A DNA stretch of 64,000 nucleotides from Pseudomonadales bacterium (GTDB taxonomy: Bacteria; Pseudomonadota; Gammaproteobacteria; Pseudomonadales; Ketobacteraceae): the NCBI GenBank assembly GCA_002708905.1, contig PAPM01000011.1:177627-241626 (forward strand), written 5' to 3'. The translations under genes were made by a program, and so were the position numbers. The first letter of the stretch is position 1; each line of letters starts with the position of its first letter. Shown here in pieces: positions 32,454 to 38,875 of the stretch. The notes under the pieces were generated by a model. The model ran no database searches and was not told where the DNA came from. It saw only the letters and a program-made list of their open reading frames with translations.

Positions 32454-33233
32454 ATGACAAATGATCCACTTGGCGACCTGAGTATGAAGCCGGCCCGGGA
32501 TGAGCTGGCGCAACGACAGAACACCAGAGCGAAACCGGTAAAGGGCAAACCAAGCACCCCGTCGAAGCCAGCCCCCAGCGGCGGCTCTGCCAGCCAGGCC
32601 GGCCTTTGGTCGGTATTGTTTTTGGTGATTGCCTGCAGTGCCGGTGGGGGATGGTATCTGTGGGATAAGATTGAGCGTCTGCAAAACAGTCTGCAGGCCT
32701 CAACGGAAAATCTGGCGTCTGCAGAACAGGCACTGTCCAAGCTGCAGACCAATCTTGAAAACCGGGACAATACCCTGAGTAAATCCGGCGACCAGATGGT
32801 GTCGGACATCAAACTGCTGGAAAGCGAAGTGCGTAAGCTGTGGGACCTCTCCAACAAAAAGAACCGGCCTGAGATTGCTGAGCTTACCAAGCAGCTGAAG
32901 TCCCTGCAGGGTGACCTCAAGTCCAGCAACAACACTGTCAGCGCGCTGTCGAAAAAAGTGAGTTCTTCCACTGAACAACAGGCAACGCTGAAGAAAGAAC
33001 TCAGTGAGATGCAGGAAAGCAGCGCCATTCTTGCAAAATCTTCGGACACTCTGAAAAAAGAGCTGCAACAGGTGAAGTCCATTCTTGGAAACGCTTCGGA
33101 CTTTGACGATCGCATCACCAGTCTGGAAGTGGCCATCAAGGCCATAGATGCCCATCGCAGTCAGATAAATGGGCGCTTGGAAAAACTCGACAAGGAAGTC
33201 GGAGCCTTGGCCAAGGCCGCCTCTGGTACCTGA
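32454..33233 (+). CDS. Single-span membrane protein with long coiled coil
   Basis: A 259-residue protein of unknown function. Residues 1-48 are a polar, basic, proline-rich cytoplasmic segment; about 52-70 form one transmembrane helix (LWSVLFLVIACSAGGGWYLW); 72-255 are a long heptad-patterned coiled coil rich in Leu, Lys, Glu, Ser and Gln, ending in LEKLDKEVGALAKAASG. The topology predicts the coil in the periplasm. No enzyme motif is present. A structural or scaffold role in the envelope is plausible. It has its own -10 box, and the response-regulator gene follows after a gap with a CRP-type site. Confidence 0.7.
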   Translation: MTNDPLGDLSMKPARDELAQRQNTRAKPVKGKPSTPSKPAPSGGSASQAGLWSVLFLVIACSAGGGWYLWDKIERLQNSLQASTENLASAEQALSKLQTNLENRDNTLSKSGDQMVSDIKLLESEVRKLWDLSNKKNRPEIAELTKQLKSLQGDLKSSNNTVSALSKKVSSSTEQQATLKKELSEMQESSAILAKSSDTLKKELQQVKSILGNASDFDDRITSLEVAIKAIDAHRSQINGRLEKLDKEVGALAKAASGT

Positions 33234-33243
33234 TTGTCTGAAC

Positions 33244-33259
33244 TGTGATCAATCTCACA
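33244..33259. promoter_or_regulatory. CRP/Vfr-type binding site
   Basis: TGTGA-TCAATC-TCACA matches the CRP consensus TGTGA-N6-TCACA in every fixed position, and the symmetry extends one more base each side (C and G). It lies between the coiled-coil gene and the response-regulator gene. If the TATAGT at 33311-33316 is the -10, the site is centred near -71.5, a usual activating position. Confidence 0.7.
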
Positions 33260-33355
33260 GATGTTGGGGGTTCCTAATTCAGTTAATCTACCGCTTGGAG
33301 CATAACTGTCTATAGTGAAAGGTAGTCCTTTCGTTCCGCTGGGAGCCCCTAATCC

Positions 33356-34498
33356 ATGTCCGAAGCCGTCGAAAATCAGATGGATACCGATTCCGAGAGC
33401 CAAACCCGAATTCTGCTCATCGATGACTCAAAAGTGATGAGAAAGTCCGCGGTAAAAATGCTGGGCAACGAGTTTGATGTGGTGGTGGCTGAGGATGGTC
33501 AGCAGGGTCTGGATATGATCCTCGATGACTCTTCTATCCAGGTGGTGTTCACCGACCTCAATATGCCGAAGATGAACGGATACCAGTTGCTGGAAGCGGT
33601 TCGTACCTCGGAGGACGAAGGGGTTCGGAATCTTCCTGTGATCGTGGTGACCGGCGCGGAAAACGATGATGAGGCCAAGGAAAAAGCGCTGCAACAGGGC
33701 GCCACGGATTTCATCACCAAACCGTTCAACTCCACTGACCTGAAAGCCCGGGCTCATGCCCATGCGGCTTATCAACGTAATACCAAAACGCTGCAGCAAG
33801 TGGCCAGTGTGGATGCCCTCACCGGGCTTAGCAATGAGCGCAGCTTTAAGGAACACCTGGAAAAGGATCTGTCTTTTGTCGCACGCCACAACCATGACAT
33901 TGCCATTATGTTGCTGGAAGTGGATAACTTTAACGACCTGTTCCTGAAGATAGGTCGTAAGGGCGCGGACAGTCTGATTCAGCAAATTGCGAAAGTGTTG
34001 CTGAAGAATGTGCGCAAAGAGGACGGGGTAGGTCGTATTGGACTGTCCCGCTTTGCCATATCACTGCCTACTGCCGGACCGGACGGGGCTACCCGTTTGG
34101 CGGAAAGAGTCTGTCACACAATCTCCGGATTCAAAGCCAAATTACGTGGCGAGGTTTTGGAAATCAGTGTTTCCATCGGTTTGTATGTGCCGGCGGACAA
34201 AGGGGCTGATCTCTACTCGCAGTGCATGATGAAAACCGAGCAGGCTTTGAATCATGCCGTGGATGCCGGCGGTAACCAGGTTTATGCACTCATCGACTCC
34301 TCGGATCGAGTCGCAGATAGCGGGCTGCAGGATGTTACGGATTTCTCCATCGATACCTTGTTGGCGACATTGAGCGCTGAAGGCGCTGCCGCTATTGAAG
34401 ATCAGATTCCTTTGGCCATGCAGCGTTTGTTGCCCCTGTGGCAGGCTCTGACGCCGGAGCAGCGGTCGGCGCTTTTGTCCCAGATTGAAAGTGCCTGA
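33356..34498 (+). CDS. Response regulator with degenerate GGDEF domain
   Basis: A 380-residue cytoplasmic protein. The receiver domain covers about residues 18-140 with DD near 27-28, phospho-acceptor D67 in FTDLNMPKMNGY and lysine in FITKPFN. The GGDEF-fold domain runs about 155-310 (DALTGLSNERSF to VSIGLY), but the signature is GLSRF (G229-F233) instead of GGDEF, so diguanylate cyclase activity is not expected. A further 60 residues (SIDTLLATLSAEGAAAIEDQ) are helical and unassigned. It may read out phosphorylation through the pseudo-cyclase domain. No partner kinase is adjacent. The upstream region has a perfect CRP/Vfr-type site. Confidence 0.9.
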   Translation: MSEAVENQMDTDSESQTRILLIDDSKVMRKSAVKMLGNEFDVVVAEDGQQGLDMILDDSSIQVVFTDLNMPKMNGYQLLEAVRTSEDEGVRNLPVIVVTGAENDDEAKEKALQQGATDFITKPFNSTDLKARAHAHAAYQRNTKTLQQVASVDALTGLSNERSFKEHLEKDLSFVARHNHDIAIMLLEVDNFNDLFLKIGRKGADSLIQQIAKVLLKNVRKEDGVGRIGLSRFAISLPTAGPDGATRLAERVCHTISGFKAKLRGEVLEISVSIGLYVPADKGADLYSQCMMKTEQALNHAVDAGGNQVYALIDSSDRVADSGLQDVTDFSIDTLLATLSAEGAAAIEDQIPLAMQRLLPLWQALTPEQRSALLSQIESA

Positions 34499-34557
34499 TT
34501 GAAACGGACTGTCTGACTGAAACTTTCCAGGGGATAAGTTCGGGCCGGGCAAAATCG

Positions 34558-34586
34558 TTTCACATCCCGGAAAAACTTGGTAGAAT
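34558..34586 (+). promoter_or_regulatory. Promoter of tRNA-Leu
   Basis: TTTCAC (34558-34563), 17-base spacer, TAGAAT (34581-34586), then a GC-rich stretch GCGCGCC before the likely start. A GC-rich discriminator of this kind marks stable-RNA promoters that ppGpp represses. Confidence 0.65.
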
Positions 34587-34605
34587 GCGCGCCTCTCAAC
34601 ATCAT

Positions 34606-34690
<85 letters not shown>

Positions 34691-34823
34691 TCTCAAGACT
34701 TCCAGTCAACAGCTTCTGCTTACCGTTATCCGATTGGCTGCTCAGACGGTCACCTCTACACCAGAGTCACTGACAGATTCTTGCTTTGCAGTACACTGCG
34801 CCTGACGTCAGGAGACCAACCCC

Positions 34824-35909
34824 ATGTTGAAAAGAATCAGCCCCAATCGTGTGAAGCGTCTTATCTCCAATGCCGGGGAGAGGGTCTTGCGCCCCCACAC
34901 CATGATTACAGCAGGGAAGACACCTTACCGGGTGGTCACTGATAACGGCTTGGTGCGTCTGCGGCATTATGGGCGAGAGGGGTTCCCGCCGGTGCAGCAC
35001 GATGTACCTTTGGTGATCGTACCGCCCCTGGCGGTCAATATGCTGATATACGACTGGTTCCCGGAACGCAGTTTTGTGCGTTATTTTCTGGAGCAGGGTT
35101 TTGATGTCTACCTGATTGATTGGGGCAGCCCCAATCGCCGGCATGCCAGCTATACCCTGGCCACCTATGTGACCAAGTTGTTGCCGGAATTTTTGCAGGC
35201 GGTGCGTGAGCACAGTGGCCGGCAGGTGTTGTCGTTGCATGGCTGGAGCATGGGCGGGGGATTCGCGCTCTGTTATCAGGCCTGCACCAAGGATCCGGAT
35301 ATTCGCAACATTGTTACTGTAGGGACGGCACTGGATGGGCATGCGAACGGCCAGATCGGTCGTCAATATGCCGCCCTCAACCGGGCTCTGAAAGCGGTTG
35401 GGGTTAACTTTCGCCGGGTGCCGTCCAGCGCGGCCTATGCTCCTGCATGGATTAATGCCATCGGCTTTAAACTCTCTGATCCCATCAGCAGCGTGCAGGG
35501 GTATGTGGATTTGATCCGTAACCTGGATGATCGAGAGTTTGTGATCCAGCATGCTAATCAGAGCGCCTTCATGGACAATCTGGAGGCTTATCCGGGGGGT
35601 GTGATCCGGGACTGGATGTATAGCATCTGGCTCGAAAATGAAGCTGCCCGCGGTTATTTCACACTGGGCCATAAACGGATCTACCTGAGCGACGTCACGG
35701 CCAACCTGCTGGCCCTGGCCGGCAGCAGCGATAAGCTGGCCAACGAACATTGCTGTAAGCCCATCATGAATCTGGTGGGGAGCAGCGACAAAACTTTTCT
35801 CCGTTGCCCCGGTGGGCATACCGGCATTCTTAGTGGCAGCGCCGCTCCGGATTTGGCCTGGCCAGAGACGGCGAAATGGTTGGCTGAGCGGTCTAACCTG
35901 GTTAGTTGA
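34824..35909 (+). CDS. PhaC-like alpha/beta hydrolase with serine nucleophile
   Basis: A 361-residue protein aligned by pattern with class III-like PHA synthases: VPPLAVNMLIYDWFPERS, RYFLEQGFDVYLIDWGSPN, the nucleophile loop LHGWSMGGG, and a C-terminal GGHTGILSG. In PHA synthases the loop residue is cysteine (GxCxG); here it is S142 in G-W-S-M-G. The rest of the triad appears to be D303 in SSDK and H332. It could be a hydrolase, such as a depolymerase or thioesterase, or an unusual synthase. No phaP, phaR or phaE-like gene is adjacent. Confidence 0.8.
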   Translation: MLKRISPNRVKRLISNAGERVLRPHTMITAGKTPYRVVTDNGLVRLRHYGREGFPPVQHDVPLVIVPPLAVNMLIYDWFPERSFVRYFLEQGFDVYLIDWGSPNRRHASYTLATYVTKLLPEFLQAVREHSGRQVLSLHGWSMGGGFALCYQACTKDPDIRNIVTVGTALDGHANGQIGRQYAALNRALKAVGVNFRRVPSSAAYAPAWINAIGFKLSDPISSVQGYVDLIRNLDDREFVIQHANQSAFMDNLEAYPGGVIRDWMYSIWLENEAARGYFTLGHKRIYLSDVTANLLALAGSSDKLANEHCCKPIMNLVGSSDKTFLRCPGGHTGILSGSAAPDLAWPETAKWLAERSNLVS

Positions 35910-35967
35910 AATAACACTTGAATATATTCTGACCAAAAATTAACCTGCGTTATGCCGTTCAGATACT

Positions 35968-36087
35968 GTGTTATTCATAACCATCAATAACACTAAATAA
36001 TGTTACATTAATCTTGTTAAAACCTCTGTACCTCCCTCTTGTTTTATATTACATTGATTGGTGTAACATAAAACAATGAAACAGAGG
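35968..36087. promoter_or_regulatory. Palindrome cluster upstream of the PF10118 gene
   Basis: Three symmetric elements: GTGTTATT/AATAACAC at 35968-35975 and 35986-35993; AATGTTACATT at 35999-36009; and 15-base arms at 36039-36053 and 36062-36076 with one mismatch around an 8-base centre. The last has an outer pair CCTCTGT (36023-36029) and ACAGAGG (36081-36087). The right outer arm includes the ribosome site AGAGGG. ATGTTACA at 36000-36007 recurs inverted as TGTAACAT at 36062-36069. This looks like a multi-operator promoter, possibly with a structured leader. Confidence 0.6.
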
Positions 36088-36094
36088 GAAACCT

Positions 36095-36973
36095 ATGACA
36101 GCTGCGATTCTTCCTGTACGCCGCAACCTGCAGTTCTTTTTGCCCAAAGATAGAATTAATGACTGGAATGGTGGCGGAGCCCACTGGACTCAGTTTTTGA
36201 ACACCCTCTCTCTATTTTTTCCTGCCGGTGAGCGTTTCTTCATTCAAAGTGTACGCAACTACCGTAACGACGTTGTGGATAAGGAGCTGAAGAAGGCGGT
36301 TTCTGCTTTTATCGGCCAGGAAGCCTTCCACACCCGTGAACATGAGGAATACAACGAAGCCATGGTTGAGGCGGGTATTCCGATCGACAAGATGGAAGCC
36401 AGTGTGCAGAAATTGCTGGATTTCCTGCAAGAAAATGCGCCCCGTCCCCTGCAGTTGGCAGTCACTGTTGCGCTGGAGCACCTGACGGCCATGCTGGCCA
36501 ACATCGTGATGGAAGACGACCGCTTCATTAAGAATTCCGATCCTCATTATGAAGCCCTGTGGAAATGGCATGCCATGGAAGAAACCGAGCACAAAGGCGT
36601 ATGCTATGACGTGTATGAAGAAGTCGTTGGTAAAGGCCCTGCTGCCTACGCGCTGCGCTCAGTCACCTTTGTCGCCGCCAACGTGATTTTCTGGAGTCTG
36701 TTCTACCGTTACTACTACCTGGTCATGAAGAGCCGCAACGAACACAAAAATCTGTCCGGCTGGATGAAATCCTTCCGTTACCAGTTCGGCAAACGCGGCG
36801 TATTCCCCTCCCTGATCGGTGAGTGGCTGAGCTTCTTCAAGCCTGGTTTCCACCCCTGGGATATTGATAACAGCCATCTGCTGGACGAAGCCGAAGAACT
36901 GATGCGTGTCGTGGACACCTTCGCAGAACAGGCTAATCTCGTGCCTGCAAAGGGTGATGCTGCTGCGGCGTAA
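36095..36973 (+). CDS. PF10118-family metal-dependent hydrolase
   Basis: A 292-residue protein of the predicted metal-dependent hydrolase family. Acid/histidine motifs consistent with a di-metal helical bundle are visible: FIGQEAFHTREHEEYN near residue 70-85, VTVALEHLTAML near 125-136, and WKWHAMEETEHKGVCYDVYEE near 155-176. A hydrophobic segment, about 190-212, suggests membrane association. The reaction is unknown; members occur near lipid and steroid genes. The promoter region is full of palindromes. The gene converges with the MerR gene at a shared terminator. Confidence 0.85.
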   Translation: MTAAILPVRRNLQFFLPKDRINDWNGGGAHWTQFLNTLSLFFPAGERFFIQSVRNYRNDVVDKELKKAVSAFIGQEAFHTREHEEYNEAMVEAGIPIDKMEASVQKLLDFLQENAPRPLQLAVTVALEHLTAMLANIVMEDDRFIKNSDPHYEALWKWHAMEETEHKGVCYDVYEEVVGKGPAAYALRSVTFVAANVIFWSLFYRYYYLVMKSRNEHKNLSGWMKSFRYQFGKRGVFPSLIGEWLSFFKPGFHPWDIDNSHLLDEAEELMRVVDTFAEQANLVPAKGDAAAA

Positions 36974-36988
36974 CCGCACCGGCTAATT

Positions 36989-37024
36989 AAAAGGCTCTCC
37001 TTGCGAAAGTGGGGAGGGCTTTTT
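36989..37024. terminator. Bidirectional terminator
   Basis: A 12-bp stem with two G-U pairs, AAAAGGCTCTCC (36989-37000) against the arm at 37013-37024, followed by TTTTTT on the plus strand and preceded by AAAA, which gives TTTT on the minus strand. It serves the PF10118 gene and the convergent MerR gene, whose stop codon overlaps the T-run. Confidence 0.75.
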
Positions 37025-37869
37025 TATTTGATGTCTTTTTCCCGGGCAATACGCTCAATGATTTTTTCCAGGCGGTCGGACAGAAATCGGCTGGCAGCGT
37101 TTTCCATGGCCCGTGCCAGCTCTGCGTGCACTGCCATCTCAGCCAGTGGCCGCAGTCGCCAGACCAGATCCGCCAGTTTGGGGAATTCTTCCTTCGGTGG
37201 CAGATCCTCGGTTTCATAGTTGGAGAGTACGTGATCGCCCACCAGTCGAACCAACTCGTTTGCCACCCGTTCCACGTTGCCCCGCAGCATCCGTACGATG
37301 TCCAGCAGCTCTTCCAAGGGGATGCCGGTAGCCACCAGTTCCGCACCGGCTCGAAGGGTCCGCATGCTGCGCACCTGCACCATGGTGCCCTCTGGGCGCA
37401 TCAGGTCCAGGTCGGCGGCACGGGCCAGGGCTTCCGGCGTTAGGTAGGCGCCGAACATCTTGATCAGCTCGGTCATGGGCACCAGTTGCGGTTCTTCGTC
37501 AGTCCACGGGCTGGTCATGGCGGATTCCAGCCCCATCAGATGGCGCAGATCGATGCCGTTTTCCAGGGCGTCGATCAGGTCTTTGATACTGTTGAGGGAA
37601 TAGCCCCGATCCAGTAATCCTGCGATGACCCTTAACCGTGCCAGATGGCTGGTAAAGTAATAGCCTTTGCGGCCGCGCAGTTCGGGAGGCGGTAACAGCC
37701 CGCGATCCTGATAGGCCCGAATATTCCGTACCGTGGTATCGGAGGCCCGGGCCAGTTCATCAATGGTGAATTCCTTGCCCTGGGGCAGCTCCGAAGTTTT
37801 CTTGACAGGAGCTGCCAGTCCGGGCAGGTGCTGTGCAATATAGTTGAGGGTCTTATGTGGCAGTTTCAT
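37024..37869 (-). CDS. MerR-family transcriptional regulator
   Basis: A 281-residue regulator. The winged helix-turn-helix covers about residues 33-105: FTIDELARASDTTVRNIRAYQDRGLLPPP, then LRGRKGYYFTSHLARLRVIAGLLDRGYSLNSIKDLI. The C-terminal 170 residues are helical and much longer than in metal-sensing MerR proteins, and have no cysteine motif, so an organic ligand is more likely. It converges with the PF10118 gene and is a candidate regulator for neighbouring genes, but the palindromes upstream of that gene do not look like a classical MerR site. Confidence 0.88.
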   Translation of the reverse strand: MKLPHKTLNYIAQHLPGLAAPVKKTSELPQGKEFTIDELARASDTTVRNIRAYQDRGLLPPPELRGRKGYYFTSHLARLRVIAGLLDRGYSLNSIKDLIDALENGIDLRHLMGLESAMTSPWTDEEPQLVPMTELIKMFGAYLTPEALARAADLDLMRPEGTMVQVRSMRTLRAGAELVATGIPLEELLDIVRMLRGNVERVANELVRLVGDHVLSNYETEDLPPKEEFPKLADLVWRLRPLAEMAVHAELARAMENAASRFLSDRLEKIIERIAREKDIK

Positions 37870-37930
37870 TCTTATCCTGGTGCCAACCTGTTAAATCAGT
37901 CGGGGATTATGCCACAGATCCGCCCCGGCT

Positions 37931-38821
37931 TCAGAGTGGTCCCACCCAACTATTGCTGCCGCTGCTCAAAGCTACGTTCAATGTGCTTATGAATGTGATG
38001 TTATCATCGTCTTCGGGATCATCATCATAGGCTTCACAGGTAAACGCAAACGTGTACTCAGCAGGATCTACCGGACCCACGTAAAAGTAGTGACCGGCAT
38101 CAGCCCTGACGTAGCTGGAAGTCACAACGTTCAGTGCACCGCCAATATCATCCGGTGTCTGATCGAATCCGCTGAATACGTACACCGCAGGCACTTGCTC
38201 TGGGCCACACAGACTAAAGCTCTCGTCGCTCACAGTACCTTCTACATAAGCGTAGAAGTCATCGCGTTTAATGTGTAGAACAGGCTTGAGTTTGTACTGA
38301 TCCTTGTTGAATTCAACGATGGATTTACGCAGGTCCCAATCAATGATGTAGGCAACAGAGTTATCTTCAGCTACGGTGAAGCTACCGCTGGTTTTCAGTT
38401 CATTCTTGTTGGCGGGCATGCTGAGTGGGCTGTCAGTATCGTCATCCCAGACGATTTTGGCGGTATCTTCCACCAGACCAAAGCGCACCCATTGATATTT
38501 ACCTGAAGGCACAGTTTCGCTATTGAAAAGTTGGCGTAACTCGCCACCTGACAAATCCAGCAGGTTTACAGTAAGGGTGCCCTCAGGAGAGATATCCGGT
38601 CCACTAAGGGTTATTTTCTGCTCGCTGGCGTTATCGGATGAATGCTTCAGATAAACTTCGTCGATGGTGATCCAGACTGCTTTTGCGCCATCCACCGGAG
38701 CATCCGTAATGCTGAGGCTAAGTTGACCAGTACCGCTTCCTGATTCACTGCCGCTGCCGCCACAGGCGCTTAAGGTCGTTATCAGGGCCAAGCCCAACAT
38801 TACCTTTAGAATCTTTTCCAT
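37931..38821 (-). CDS. DUF4382 lipoprotein
   Basis: A 296-residue protein. The signal peptide ends in LITTLSACGG, a lipobox with Cys at about residue 20, followed by a Ser/Gly spacer, so it should be a lipid-anchored envelope protein. The DUF4382 domain, about residues 30-175, begins LSLSITDAPVDGAKAVWITIDEV. The second half is acidic and beta-rich (DDDPEDDDN near the end) and may bind calcium. Function is unknown. It is a single gene, 62 bases upstream of the MerR gene on the same strand. Confidence 0.85.
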   Translation of the reverse strand: MEKILKVMLGLALITTLSACGGSGSESGSGTGQLSLSITDAPVDGAKAVWITIDEVYLKHSSDNASEQKITLSGPDISPEGTLTVNLLDLSGGELRQLFNSETVPSGKYQWVRFGLVEDTAKIVWDDDTDSPLSMPANKNELKTSGSFTVAEDNSVAYIIDWDLRKSIVEFNKDQYKLKPVLHIKRDDFYAYVEGTVSDESFSLCGPEQVPAVYVFSGFDQTPDDIGGALNVVTSSYVRADAGHYFYVGPVDPAEYTFAFTCEAYDDDPEDDDNITFISTLNVALSSGSNSWVGPL

Positions 38822-38875
38822 GGTTTACTCCCCGTGCCCAGGCACGTTTTCTTCAGTCTTAATACAACAATGACA

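Noticed and set aside
34767..35936. Open minus-strand frame of 389 codons opposite the PhaC-like gene
   Set aside because: It mirrors a well-supported gene with clear motifs, has no family pattern and no ribosome site; an antisense shadow.
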